A stretch of 64,000 nt of DNA from Ficedula albicollis (GCF_000247815.1 NW_004775932.1:375103-439102); one strand, 5' to 3'; positions 25,301-37,759 are shown, numbered from the stretch's first letter. The notes: generated by a model from the sequence alone, not told the origin. Made by a program: numbers and translations.

Positions 25301-28078
25301 ACAGAATACAGCACCAACCAGTTATTTCTTACATTCATACCAATAGCAAAAACATGCATACCAAAAATGTGCAGTTCCAAGTGTTGTTTGCTTCCTGATT
25401 ATTCATCATGGGATTTAGCTGCTCTCAGCTAGATCTTTCCTCACAATACCTGTTCATGTAAATGCTCATATTTACTATTAGGCTATAGGATACTTTGTGG
25501 GGCTAAGATGTGAAATAAGTTGTGGAATACAGAAAGTCTTCAGAATTTTTTTTACTGTGATGAAGCAAAAAACAGACATCTTTCAAAAATATTTGTGAAC
25601 AAAATTGTTTCCCCATTCCTCCCTCCCCACCACCCCAGTCCAAATGCACATATGCCTAGATTTTACTGAAAATCTGACCGACAAAAGATTTGAAGGAAAT
25701 ACTCCCATGCCTGAAAAAAATCACATGCTGGCTACTGCAAGGTAAAGGAATATGATCTCCAGATACCAGCCCCTGTTGTCTGTCACTCTTTAATCTCTCT
25801 GTCTGCCCCCTCATCAGGCTCCTTTCACTGCCCTCTGCACCTTAAAATACTTTGTACATAAAGGGCTGAACTGCACTTCTGCAAAACCTTATGGTTTTGG
25901 CAAACTGGCACTTTCTGATAGCAGTGAGCACCCACGTAGCTTTTTGTTCAACACCCTGTCAGGGGCTGGGAGGATGCTAGAGGTGGAAAGGTACAGGGAG
26001 TCTAGGATTTTTTATCAGTTTTCAGTGGGCTGCCACATCCTTGCAAGCACATCTCACGGCAAGGAGATAAAATGGTGACCCTGGTGCCACCCACACATCA
26101 GAGAATTAAATAGAATGAAAAAGTGGCAACCATTCTTTTGTAGAAATCTATCCTGGATTCTCACTGTCGTGAGAAGCAGTACAGATACAGGAGCCAGATG
26201 GAGCAAACGCTGGTGTCTTTTAAATGCCACTACCAGAGGGAAAGGCACACACACACACAAATAAAGGCAGGGAGCACCAGACTGAAGTGAGAAGAAATAA
26301 GGTTGCTGTGGGCAGAAGCGCTGGGGAAGGGAACAGATTGCTGCTCTGCTTTTTGCACCGGAGCACCCTGCCAAATTGTCACTCAGGCCAGAAGTGGCAG
26401 CATAGCTGCATCCCGTTAATCCCTGCCAAACCATTCCCAGCCAGCCTGAAGAGAGCCAACATGACCTCCCGCTCACCTCATATGCCAGCCAGCTTCCAGG
26501 TAGCCAATGTCATCAGGAAAGGATTGTTTCTCTGCATGTGCTTTTGTCCTTCTGGCTGAAATATGCCTCTCTGTGTGTCAGTGACACAAGTTGAGCCATG
26601 GGGATACAAACACTGGTACTGCAGGTTTTTCAGTTGTTGTTGCTTCTGACTGCAAAAAATAAAACTCACTCCTTTTAAAGGATAAAGTAAGTTTTCCAAC
26701 GCTGGTGAGAAATCTTGCAATGCACACTGAATTAATGCTGACAACATGGGTGGTGTTATTTCTTTAGCCAGATGATGGTATTCTCTTCAGCTCCTTCCTA
26801 CCTGCACACTTTCACACTGCATAAAGAAATGCTTATTCTCGAATCTGATGGAGAAGAAGCCACGAGTATTGGCTCAAATATGCACCTCCATGAGTATGTG
26901 CTGACAAAGCCATCTTCATGAAAGCACATTCTAAGTGCAAGCTACAGACACCAGCAGAATGCAATGTGGAACCATCTAGTCACACACACCAAGTTGTTCA
27001 ATATGGGTAATTTTATGCTTATGAGGTTTTTTTAAATTCTAATTGTACTTATTTAGGCAAAGCTGAAGTGCTCAGCTTGGGGAGGACACACCAAGCTTGA
27101 GATTGCATTGTGTAAGATGAACATATCTTTTTACTCCCTTGTGAAACACCACTTGATTAATGCACAATAAACAGCAACAGAAATGACTACATAGAAAAAT
27201 AGAAGATTCCTTTAATAGAAGTACTGAAAGCAGGATATGTCTATGCTTATGGAAAAAAAATTCCTTTGAAACAATTTGCACCTCTCTTGGTTCTGTGGCT
27301 TGCATGGCCTAAGAACCCTCCTTCTGCACTTCTTTCTCTTCCCATCCATTTTGCCCTGTAACTTGATGAAAGCAGCACTTACTCAGTTGGTATTTCTTTG
27401 ACACCGTAAGTGCAATTTGTACCAAAAAAGGTTTGGCTAAAAACAGAGACATTTACCTTTCACAGGCAGAAGCATACACTTAGACTTCTTTAAAAAAATA
27501 AAAATCTCTAAACTATATATCTTCCTTTCCCAGAATGAATCCTAGAGATAATTTTTCTTTTAAATCTTTAGCTTACACTAAACTCTATCTTGGTAATGCT
27601 ACATATAATGGCATTATAAAGCAAAAGTTTTCTTGCTTCACAGTGCCTTTTAAAAAATGATAATTTGATGCACAGAGACAAAACTGGAGTGAGGTGCGAA
27701 GAGAGGTTGCTGGCTCAAATTTTACGGAGATAGAAAAAATTCCAACATTGCCAAGCAGAAGAGCGAGAGGAAAGCATTCATGCCAAATGCAGGGGACTAT
27801 CTTTCAGAACCACGAGCACAGCTCTGGTGACTGCAGAGCAAGCCTGCATTGTTCTGGGAAAATGTTTTAGACACAAAGGAAATTTTCTCCCAACAGTGCT
27901 GCAGGCTTTCTTTTTCTTACTCTTGCCCTCCTCTACTTCTTTTAAAATACCTTATTTTCTAATGTCATGAAATACTGGTAACTTTTCTTCATCAACAGCC
28001 TGTGAAAAACTACTACAGCTGTATTATTTTGCAGTATTATATAGAAATATAGGAAGAGCCATGTTATCAAGTGTTGTA
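19321..28078. other. Long stretch without a recognised gene
   Basis: About 8.8 kb of unique AT-rich DNA. Apart from the possible exon at 19469-19560 (separate entry), a poly-T run at about 24030-24049 and an AT-rich patch near 22675-22755, I see nothing that can be named. Open frames up to about 140 codons (for example 19473-19898 and 26054-26476 on the minus strand) match no known protein. Confidence 0.5.
19469..19560 (-). other. Possible host exon, cysteine-rich (EGF-like?)
   Basis: On the minus strand a pyrimidine-rich acceptor (CCAGTTTCCCTTTCTACAG) is followed by 92 bases and then a near-consensus donor GTAAGTTA. The open frame between them reads TRLCCSHHML then DLDDCQCYHGNGFC and LSVGDN. 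The C-x-C...G-x-G-x-C spacing resembles part of an EGF-like or other disulfide-rich extracellular domain. The exon would start in phase 1 and end in phase 0. I cannot name the protein, I see no flanking exons, and a chance match is quite possible in 64 kb. Confidence 0.25.
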
Positions 28079-28702
28079 TAATGAACGCATTTCTTCAAAT
28101 CCACATAATTAATAATGGGCCTGACTGAGTAGAAACATAGCTTTTTATAGGTTTGGCAAAGTAAATTAAGATTTTTCATATAATTTAGGGGAACCTTAGT
28201 ACTGAGTGTTGTTTCAAGCAGTTTTCCTCCACACATCACTAGGCTCAGTGCAGTCTAACCAGATATTAGGATTTCATAGATTTAACCATAGAATTATGCA
28301 TTGGGTTGATGTGGCCAAAAATGTGTATTAACTGTTGAAGCCAGGTGGGGTAGTGATTCCCTTATTTCTATAGCACATACCATCTGCTACTAATGAACGC
28401 ATTTCTTCAAATCCACATAATTAATAATGGGCCTGACTGAGTAGAAACATAGCTTTTTATAGGTTTGGCAAAGTAAATTAAGATTTTTCATATAATTTAG
28501 GGGAACCTTAGTACTGAGTGTTGTTTCAAGCAGTTTTCCTCCACACATCACTAGGCTCAGTGCAGTCTAACCAGATATTAGGATTTCATAGATTTAACCA
28601 TAGAATTATGCATTGGGTTGATGTGGCCAAAAATGTGTATTAACTGTTGAAGCCAGGTGGGGTAGTGATTCCCTTATTTCTATAGCACATATCATCTGCT
28701 AC
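28079..28702. repeat. Tandem duplication across an LTR edge, 312 bp x 2
   Basis: TAATGAACGCATTTCTTCAA starts at 28079 and again at 28391. Each unit holds about 218 bp of host flank followed by the first 94 bp of the LTR (TGCATTGGGTTGATGTGG...). I see one mismatch (CATACCATC versus CATATCATC). Because both units carry the LTR start and the same TSD, the duplication happened after the LTR inserted, or it is an assembly join. Confidence 0.95.
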
Positions 28703-29470
28703 TGGGCCATCTTTAAGATAAGGTGAAGCAATCATCTTTATCTTTTCCACAACCCGTCCTCCCTTCAGGAAGATGTCATCTGCTGCTGGCCCATTAAGTC
28801 CCACTGTATGACTGATAAAATTACATCATCCTACTGGGAGATGGTCCAGCCAGGGAGAGGAGCCAAGCCTTTCCTACTTAGATAAAAAACTGAAATTTTG
28901 AAAAGCAAGACATCCATCTTTCCACTGGATTCCAGAAAAACACTGGACCTTTCCACATCATCTCTAGACCTTCAAAGGAAAACTGCACTTTTCTACAGGA
29001 CCACTGCTTCAGCTGAACCACATCTGCCACTGCAGATGGACTGTAGTCACCATTTAATTAGACTGCTAGCAACACCCTGACTGACAAGGTATCAGATTGT
29101 ATTCTGACTTTGTCAGGGTTGGGATTTTTCTTTGTAATACTGTATTTCTATTTTAATTTTCCTAGTAAAGAATTGTTATTCCTAATTCCCCTATCTTTGC
29201 CTGAGAACCCCTTAATTTCAAAGTTATAATAATAATTTGGAGGAGAGGAGTTTACATTCTCCATTTCAAAGAGAAGCTTCTGCCTTTATTGGCAGACACC
29301 GGTCCTTCAAACCAAGACAAATTATTAACGGAATAGTTTGTGTTGGAAGGGACCTTAAAGGTCACCTAAGTTCTCACTCCCCTGCCATGCCACTCCTCTA
29401 TACCTGTCAGTAGACCAATTTGCTTGAAGATCTATTCATCTTGACTTTGAACACTTCCAAGGATGGGATA
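28588..29470 (-). mobile_element. CR1 LINE fragment split by an LTR
   Basis: Left of the LTR are TCATAGATTTAACCATAGAATTA remnants of the CR1 3' terminal repeats. Right of it (from 29325) is GGAATAGTTTGTGTTGGAAG, then GGGACCTTAAAGGTCACC and later GAACACTTCCAAGGATGGGA, the typical CR1 3' region in reverse orientation. Only about 170 bp of CR1 remain, all near the 3' end. No coding content. Confidence 0.8.
28609..29319 (+). mobile_element. Solo LTR, 711 bp, TSD AATTA
   Basis: It starts TGCATTGGGTTG and ends CTTCAAACCAAGACA, with AATTA at 28604-28608 and again at 29320-29324, a 5-bp target-site duplication. CTAGTAAAGAATTGTTATTC carries AGTAAA, a possible poly(A) signal. The 3' third resembles the other LTRs of the window (AAGCTTCTGCCTTTATTGGC), but the 5' part is a different subfamily. 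No internal retroviral genes are present, so it is the product of LTR-LTR recombination. Confidence 0.92.
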
Positions 29471-30400
29471 CCTTGGAACAAAACTACAGATATTGCCTTT
29501 GTTTAAAAAGCTTAAGAAAGAGGATATTGTGATTTTTCCAGTGACAATGTAGAGCTATTCACAGGGCAGGAGCAATGTTCGGATTAAGAGGGGATCCATA
29601 GAAAATACTGCATTGACTTTAATTTATATATATGTGCCAATTAAAAACTAAGCATTTCCCAGCAACAATTTAATTATTTTCCATTCCAGGTGTGCCATAT
29701 CTATGCATTAACTAATTCTATGATAGAGTAATCCAAGTGAACATTCAATTTTGAAAGAATGAACCATATTTCTTTTTGCAATTTAATGAATTGTTGTTCA
29801 CTGTAAGCAAAAAGATGGCTATTCATCCTCCTTTCCTGACATGCAGAAACCAATGCAGAGTTCTCTAGGAATCAACTCACAGTATCAGTTATTATGGTAA
29901 TTATTCTGTGAACAGTTGTATATTTGTGCCTTAATAAGTGGTATTCATGCAGGAGACCAAGCAACACCATGGTGCAAAGACAATCTCATACCATTGAAGA
30001 CAGTGAGAATTCTGTAAGGCAGTGAAACTGTTCTTAAGTGATGGCTGAGCACATGAAAGACAGGAACCTGAATCCATTGTTTGAAGGAAGAGCTGAAGTA
30101 ACAGAATGGGAGGAGCGAAGAGAAACATTTTGTCCCTTCAGAGAAAAAGGCTTCACTTAGTTAAGGTCTCATTGCGTTTACAGGCATCTTGTATCACCGT
30201 GCAAAAATATCCTTATTGGTGAAGTCTTTGTCCACACTTCAGTTTGTCCAGTATGGTCCTCCCTAGATAACCTAGTCCTCAGAAACTCTTCCCTCAACTC
30301 CTAATTCTCGCTTTCACCCACAGACATCCTGCAAATCTAGAGCTGGGCTAAAATTGGAATTGAATTGGAAACTATAGCTTGAGGGAAAACACATCTTTCC
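29471..30400. other. No gene seen
   Basis: Unique sequence, no recognisable element. Confidence 0.5.
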
Positions 30401-30815
30401 AAAAATGCTGTTTGACCATTTGAAACTGCAATTCAGAGATGTAAGAGCTTGCACACAAGTGAAATCTAAATAAATAAATAAATAAACATTTGAAACTGCA
30501 ATTCAGAGATGTAAGAGCTTGCACACAAGCGAAATCTAAATAAATAAATAAATAAATAAGAGTGTGTGTGCGTGTGTGTGTGTGTGTGTATATGTATGTT
30601 TAATTCTAGAAGACATAAGAGTGTGTGTGCGTGTGTGTGTGTGTGTATATGTATGTTTAACTCTAGAAGATCAAAAATGCTGTTTGACCATTTGAAACTG
30701 CAATTCAGAGATGTAAGAGCTTGCACACAAGCGAAATCTAAATAAATAAATAAATAAATAAGAGTGTGTGTGCGTGTGTGTGTGTGTGTGTATATGTATG
30801 TTTAATTCTAGAAGA
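30401..30815. repeat. Nested duplications with (TAAA)n and (TG)n
   Basis: AAAAATGCTGTTTGACCATT occurs at 30401 and 30673 (outer period 272). Inside, CATTTGAAACTGCAATTCAG occurs at 30417 and 30487 (period 70), and ATAAGAGTGTGTGTGCGTG at 30556 and 30615 (period 59). Each inner block ends in a tetranucleotide (TAAA)n or a dinucleotide (TG)n tract. The structure is one locus of about 140 bp copied in pieces. Confidence 0.92.
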
Positions 30816-33800
30816 CAGGAAATTGAATCCCTCAAAACAGTCCTCCAAAATACTCTGCTTCACAGTTCTCCAACTGACACTAAGCCTGGTAACAAAACAG
30901 TAAGTTTTCCTAAGTACAGTAAACACTCTCTGGAAATCTGCTTAACATGTATGCACTCCTTCACAAAAACTCTGACAGTTTTGAAACAGCAAATTATTAA
31001 CAAGAAGTACACCTGCAGAAAAGGAAAACCTGCATTTCAATCTAGGACCATAAATATCAGTCATCAGTCCATTTATAGCCATCTCATTCTCTGTTTCTTC
31101 CTCCTCCTGCATGGTTCAGAAAATAGGATACTGACAGTTATGTCAGCAGTTTGACTCTTATTAGTTTTACTGCTGTGTAAAACAGCAGTTGTGATCCCTT
31201 TATGATCCCATCCCCAGCTCACCTTGGCCTAGTTTAGTTTGCCAACATTAAGTCTGGTGTAAGCCCCAGCAAGATAATTAACTTCACACTTAACTTCACT
31301 GCATGCTTTATATTGCAACTCTTACAGGATAATGTTCCAAAGTTGGAGGCCATATTATGTCCTTAGGTGTCCCCAGGTGCAAAGTGTATAGTGCAAAAAG
31401 TGACCTGAGGACACACAAGTCCCTGCTTGGCCTGCCACACAGTAATGCACATACAAAACTGAGCACCAGCATGCTAACACACATACCGAAGTGTGTCAAA
31501 AGCAAAGAGAGAGAGATGCAGTAATCACACTGACATATAATTAGCGAGCTCAATGCTGTTATGTATTGCATCTTTCTTTTATCTTTGACAGGCTATAAAT
31601 TTATATGCTGTGGGACTAATGCTCACTTTCCAACCCACACTTCCCAGGAGACCAAGATACACTATGAAACAACTTCCCCAGGACACATTTTTCCTCCCCC
31701 TATGTTAAATTCCATATTCTGCTCCCATGAAGATACAAATCTAGTCATGCACAGGCTGGTATCTTGCAAGATATCTCTGGGCTGGACCCTCTGCCCTCTG
31801 TTCAGGCAGAATGGGGGTGGCCACAGCTTCCCAGTGGGAATCAAACAGTAGCTGTCACATCTGAAGTTATTCACAAAATAAACTCATATTCAGTTGCATT
31901 GAAAAATCCTCAGTGAGGGAGGTGTTTATTCATGAGCAGCAGAAAGGAATGCAGGTAGCAATATCAATATTATTACAATCTGTTTGCACACACTGCAGCT
32001 GTGAAAAATTCTTAAGCCCAGAGATTTTAAGGCTAGATAGGACTACTGAGAGCCCACTTGTATGACATTCTGCATTGATTTTCACCCTGTAATTCTTGAA
32101 ATCAAGCCAAATGCTTCATGGTTATAGCACAAAAATCACAAGGGTCTGTACTTTTGATGAAACTTTTTCTGCATTTCTTGGGTATCTGTACCCCTGGAAG
32201 ATCACCTTTGGTCTTGTCTTTTTTCCACTCTACTTGAAACTGCATTTTTGGTGCTCCTTTTGTAGATAGGAATAGACTGAAATTTGAGTTGTACTTTTTA
32301 ACCTGTCTTTGAACAACAGGAACAATTTCTCAGGTGCTATATAACGAAGAGAATATCACCTCCATTGTCTTGTTCACTACTCCATTTCTCAACAGCAAAA
32401 GGACTATACACATGTTTTATATGTAGAGTGAATATTTGGGGCAGAAGAGTGTGTTGCTAGAATGCTCACATTATGAGAGGCACTATCACCCAAATCCAAT
32501 ATTTCTGCATATGATGTTACACTGTGCTTTATGTGTGCCTCTTTACTCACAATCAGAGAAACGCATTTCACAAATTTGGTTCAGTACATATGGTGTACAT
32601 GCATTCGTTCCTAATTTTGTGGTCTTTTAGCTGGCTGCATTAAAAAAAATCCCAGTATTTGATTGGAACTACATGGCTCAGAATTCTAGATTTTTCATAT
32701 GTATGTCATATAGCTAAATCCTTCAAACATTGTGAACCTGCCTGTTATAAGCCTAGAGGTCATGCCATATTTGCCAGCTTTCCTAGGTTTTGGGTTTTAG
32801 GAAATGGGAGTAATCTTGAGAAAAACTTCAATCAGTTCCTACTTGACTTATGCTGGTTATGGAAATTTTGTGATACTAGTGATTGTACAAATTACTTGCT
32901 TTGGGAGCAAGCAAAATCCAAATACATAGAGCCTCATTTTTTATTTAAAACTATTCAAATATGAAGCTGCCTGAATATACCCATTTTGGTTAAATTCTCT
33001 CCTGTGCTGCGTTGCAAGGTTAAATGAGTTTAGCAGTATAACTGAAAAGAGACACAAGCACAGCAATATACAGCATTGCCTGAGAGCTGTGCAGCCACTT
33101 ATTGGACCTCAGAGCTCCAACAGCCATTTCATGACGTTTAGAAAAAGCATTTTGCCACACATGCAGTGTGTTGGGAATGCCAGTACACTCAAAAAGATTG
33201 GGTGGTCCTTTGTATTTCATGTTTGTACTCATGCTCCACAAACCTGACTGCCATTGAACCTCACAGGTAAAAGCTGAGGAGGAAACAAAGTGCTCTTTAG
33301 GAGGCTGTCCCTTCTGCCGTGGTTGAATCTGGATTAGGTGTGCACAAATACATGCCTGGAATATGTAAGAGGTCAAACTGCCTTGAGGTGCTTGGGAAAA
33401 AAATCTCCCTGATCTTTCACTGTTTAAGATGAGCTTCATTTGCATCACCCTACTATGACTAAAACCTCCAAATTTCCTACTGTTCTTGCCCTAAAGGATT
33501 AGAAAATATTTTAATTTTTCTTCCTCTTTTCTGCTACCTGTATACTCAAAAGAGTATGTAGGCACTTGTCAGCCAAGTGGGTATTTTTCCCTGGCTATCC
33601 ACTCCTTCGCTGATATTGTTTGTCAGTTTGGTTGACAAGACAGTGCTCTGTTTATGGCTGTTGTGGAGATTTGTAATTGCTATTAAAATTCCTAAAACAA
33701 AGTTCCCCTTTTTTCCCTAATGTCCCTGAGACACTTAAACAATAGGAGTGATAATTTAGACAGAAAAATACATTGTGGTTCCTTGTAAATCCAAATGTCC

Positions 33801-34091
33801 CTTTATCCCATTTAAAGCTTTAATTATCTTAGTTGCTTTTGAATTATTTACTGAGCCTGGACTATTATGATCAACCTGCTGCTATTGAAAGAAGCTGTCT
33901 GTTTTTCCATCTGTTTCCTTGTGTCAAACTCAGCTCATACTGATTGCAGAACACACCGTGCCTCTTGGCCAAGGACAAACTCCTTTCATTCTTCAGCAGT
34001 CAGCATACTCCACAGGTCAATAGATTTTCAAATTCTGCTACTTTTTTGAGCAGAGACTTGTGTTTCAGCACCTTTTCCAGGTTGAGTCACT
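30816..34091. other. No gene seen
   Basis: About 3.3 kb of unique DNA. A 142-codon frame at 33020-33448 (-) and a 128-codon frame at 30768-31154 (+) are not recognisable proteins; the latter begins inside the (TG)n tract. Confidence 0.5.
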
Positions 34092-34176
34092 GTGGCCCGT
34101 CCACCGGGGTCGAAATTGGTAAATTTCGTCCAATTGCAAACGAGGACTGGACGGCGTCATGCTCAGGCCAGGCAAG

Positions 34177-34262
34177 AATCCCACCGAGAGTCCTGCCTGT
34201 CTCGGACTCCGTTACAACCAATCCCACCGAGAGTCCTGCCTGTCTCGGACTCGGGTACAACC
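34177..34262. repeat. Tandem duplication, 43 bp x 2
   Basis: AATCCCACCGAGAGTCCTGC occurs at 34177 and 34220, each followed by CTGTCTCGGACTC; then CGTTACAACC versus GGGTACAACC. Confidence 0.9.
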
Positions 34263-34577
34263 GAGCCTCCAGTGTCGCGGGACTGTGCAGCATGATGCGT
34301 GTGCCCCTTCAAACAGCCCACGCTGTAGCCGAGCACATGCCCGGGCAGGGTAGAGTACAGGGCCTTGTGACTCCACCGCTCGACGCCGCTGGGTTGCGAC
34401 CAGCACGGAGCCTCTAGCTGGCAGTACGCGGCATCGGGTAGCCGGCGTGCCCACGTGGTCGGAACAAATGGATCTACATGCCACGTTACACAGCCCTGTC
34501 GCACAGCTGCCTGTGTTAGCACGTGTGCCACCCCTTACACAGAGGCCAACGCAGGCCGGCCTTGGCACGCATCGGCG

Positions 34578-34685
34578 CACTCCGGAATGTGAGGGGTCCC
34601 TGATGGACCGTGACATCACTACCCCCCAAGCCACTCCGGAATGTGAGGGGTCCCTGATGGACCGTGACTTCCCTACCCGCCAAGT
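34578..34685. repeat. Tandem duplication, 54 bp x 2 (enhancer-like direct repeats)
   Basis: CACTCCGGAATGTGAGGGGT occurs at 34578 and 34632, each leading to CCCTGATGGACCGTGAC. The first continues ATCACTACC, the second TTCCCTACC. Direct repeats of this size are common in retroviral U3 enhancers, which is one reason to suspect an LTR; they may equally be a simple duplication. Confidence 0.9.
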
Positions 34686-34904
34686 GCTGCCATGCTTTAC
34701 CCAGCGTCGCCACCCCGCGGGTCGAGGACCTGGCGGTTTGTGCTGCATGACCCCTGGCTGGAGAGTCATGCATCGACACAAGCTTTTGTCACCAGAGTAA
34801 TACCGAGTGGTCGGAGGGCGTCAATTCCTGGCTGGCAGTGCCCTGAGTTTCACGCACTGCCAGCAACGTTTGTCCAACTCATATACAACTCATATTACAA
34901 TAGT

Positions 34905-34910
34905 AATAAA
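34905..34910 (+). promoter_or_regulatory. AATAAA, possible poly(A) signal
   Basis: AGTAATAAAAAGCCTCACC lies 25-30 bp past the CpG-rich block. Position suits a transcript ending just after the island, but AATAAA is common by chance in AT-rich DNA. Confidence 0.25.
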
Positions 34911-35197
34911 AAGCCTCACCTGATTATAAGTCCAAGTGAACTATAAGAAATATAATATTTTAGAAATGCTGTGTTCAGTGATATTGATGATGGTGGTGTT
35001 CTGTGATAAGAATTTCAAAAGTGATGCACTTCATTCTAATATAGTGAAAAAAAAGTAGTTTGCATAAGGCAGATTAAATGGATCAAAGACAAAAGATGTT
35101 ATAAGAGATGTGAAAAATGACAAAAATATTGTGAAAATAATGAAAGTTATTTTCAAATGGAGATCAGATTATGGTTTTAGTTGCATTCCCCAGTGGA

Positions 35198-35766
35198 TAA
35201 GAAGTCCAATGGCATCCTGGCTGGTATCAGAAATGGTGGCCAGCAGTGCTAGGGCAAGGATCATCCCACTGTACTCAGCACTGCTGAGGCCACATCTCAA
35301 ATGCTGTGTTCAGAGCCCTTTCCCACAAGAAAGACTTTAAGGTGCTAGGCTGTATCCAGAGAAGGGCAACAAAGCTAGTAAAGGGTCTGAAGCACAAGTC
35401 TTAGGAGAAGTCACAGAAGGAGTGGTGAGGAGGAAGCTCAGGGAGGATTTTATTACTCTGTAAAACACCTTAAAAGACTCTGTAAAACAACTTAAAAGAC
35501 AGTTTTAGCGAGGTGAGTGTCAGTCTCTTTTCTCAGGTAACAAGTAACAAGTAACAGAACAAGAGGAAATTACTTCAAGTTGCAACAGAGGAGGTTTAGA
35601 TTAGACATTAGGAAAAAATTATTCATTTAAAGGGTTGTTAAGCTTTGGAACAGGCTTCCTAGGAAAGTGGTAGAATCACCATCCGTGGAAGTAGTAAAAA
35701 AAGTGTAGATATGGCACTTGGGGATATAGTTTAGAGTTGAATTTGAATGGTTCCATGATTCTATAT
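35198..35766 (+). mobile_element. CR1 LINE, 5'-truncated, plus strand
   Basis: The sequence runs through typical CR1 ORF2 and 3'-end blocks: AATGGCATCCTGGCTGGTAT near 35208, CTGCTGAGGCCACATCTCAA, TCCAGAGAAGGGCAACAAAG near 35355, GGTAACAAGTAACAGAAC, AGGAGGTTTAGATTAGACAT and a final ATGGTTCCATGATTCTAT. The 3' end near 35766 shows the ATGATTCTAT-type terminus on the plus strand. A short extra copy of ACTCTGTAAAACA lies at about 35455-35490. The copy is about 570 bp, heavily mutated and non-coding. Confidence 0.9.
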
Positions 35767-37754
35767 AAAGGAAAGACATTTGTCTATCTTGGAGCCTGGT
35801 AGAAAGTCTCCTGGAAACTGTAGACTGATAGAAAATCTTCCTGCACTGGAAGTAGTGCAGTAATGTAGTGTGGAAAATTTTATCATGTGTTATCTTAGAT
35901 ATTGTCCCACCTCTGTGGCCAGAATTAAACTAAAGGACTGGAGTAATAAAATTCTCTGGAAACAAATGACAAAATAGAATAAAAAGGCAAGGATAAAGCA
36001 GCTCAGGTGAACAGCTTCAGAGATTTATCTTCAAAGATTTGTCTGGGCTACCAGTTTGGAAAAATCTGTCTATCCAGATATGAAAATGGTTTTCTATTAT
36101 TAAGCACAGTATGGGAAGTAACAGTTACAGAGCTTCAAACCAGAGAAGTAAATTACCAACTAGAATGTCAATTGACAGCAGTGAGTTATGCTGTAAGAGA
36201 TGGGAAAAAGAGAGAAAAAGAAAGTTCAGCAGGGAATTCTACTCAGTTCATCCCAGAGATGGATGCCAGAAGGCTATATGTTGCACCAAACATTTCAGGA
36301 TAAGAATAAATATATAAAAAGGCTTTTATTATTATAACTTCATAATATAAATGCTTCCTAGCTCTAGATAGAAGAAAATATACTATGTTTATTCTAACAA
36401 GTCTGTTTTGTACCTAGTCTCTCTAATTGGTAACCCCATCTTGCTCAGAGAACAAGGATTTTCAGACTCCATATGCATCTATAACTGCTGCAGGCAGACA
36501 TATTAGAGGATGGAGAACACCACCATCAATAAATGGCCTCACCCTCAAGAAATCCAACCTAGTGTACTTGAGCCAGGGGCTTCACCAAGAGTGATGAAAA
36601 GAAATTCAGGGTTATCTCCAAAGTGCATATTCAGGAATAGTTAAAATGTAATACTGGTGGTGTTCTTTGTGAATGTGACATCAAGACAGTATGTTATAAG
36701 GCAGAAACTATGTTAGGCACTGCCTCTCAACATCCAGAAAAGTTCTTTCCTCCCCACATCACAAGTCTAACTCAATGAAAAATGTGAGAAAAGTATGTGA
36801 GGTGTGAGGCTGGAAGCGTGTTTGCAAGTCCTATTCGTCCTAATTCATGTGCGTCTGTGAGATCACTGTTTTGTAGATGTCTACAACACATCTCTTTTAG
36901 GCATCTTCTCCTTGAATCGGATGGTCAACACAAGCAAGGCAGGCTGTCAGGCACGTGCTTGCCTAATTTTTTTATTTTTGTGCAGGTCTAGTAAAAGTCA
37001 TACCTCACCTGAAAGCCTTTTCTTACTTCTTTGTGGTTAAAAGGCATTGTTGGCCTTCCTGCTTTGTGATGATGCCATAAAGAAGCTGCACAAAGCTGTT
37101 AGAATCAGGGAACCTGCCTAGAGGGAAAATGATTCCTCTTTAAGAGACTAAGGCTGCCATTTAGGCAGGAGTATAAACCATTACAGAATGTCTGCACCTT
37201 ATAAAAGGAGAAGGCTATTTAAAGTGGGGTGGGTATAAAGATTTTTGCTCCCTAAGGTGCAGCAGTGGATTGAATTCTGTTCTGTTGTAAGACAATTATA
37301 AAACCTTTTCTTACCAAGATGAATGATAAAAACTAAGTTCCTTGGAGTTTGACTCATTCATTACCCACTGTGCCATGCGAGTGCACATGTGTCAGAAGTA
37401 TTAGCATACTTTCACACCTGTTCTGCCATGGAGCTCAAGTTGTTCTTCAGACAGATTTTTTACAGTTACAGAAATACGTCAAAAAGCCATGCCGCCCCAA
37501 ACCTTCATACTGCATTCCAAATTGCCCCTTTAGAGATCAAATGAGATTTTAAAAAATAAGAAAAGCTCTCAGTGTTTGCCATGTCCACTGACTGTGCATT
37601 CCCATAAGGGGAAGAACGAACTCACCTTATATCAGTTTCAATAACTGGATGGTAGCACTGGCCACAACACCCAGATTAGAAGATACTGACAGTCAGGTTT
37701 CATTGCATTAGCCAGTCACTAATACGAAGGATGTTGTTCACACCTTCCAGCATC
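35767..37754. other. No gene seen
   Basis: About 2 kb of unique AT-rich sequence without recognisable elements. Confidence 0.5.
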
Positions 37755-37759
37755 CTCAC

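Larger units (their letters stand above)
34092..34880. other. CpG-rich island of unknown origin
   Basis: The base composition changes abruptly near 34090: dozens of CpG dinucleotides occur within about 790 bp, while flanks are AT-rich and CpG-poor. It contains two short direct duplications (34177-34262 and 34578-34685), a TGACATCAC element close to an ATF/CRE-like site near 34610, and an AATAAA at 34905-34910 just beyond it. CCGTCCA near 34101 and TGGACGG near 34148 could pair as a stem. Open frames on both strands (up to 189 codons) resemble no protein and are expected in GC-rich DNA. It could be a promoter CpG island or the LTR or leader of a young, unrelated retroelement. I found no TG...CA ends with TSD. 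Confidence 0.6.

Noticed and set aside
33020..33448. 142-codon minus-strand frame
   Set aside because: No domain or signal pattern; not conserved as far as can be seen by eye.
34212..34781. 189-codon minus-strand frame in the CpG island
   Set aside because: Long frames are expected in GC-rich DNA; residues are Arg/Pro/Cys-rich without known similarity. The short duplications also run through it.
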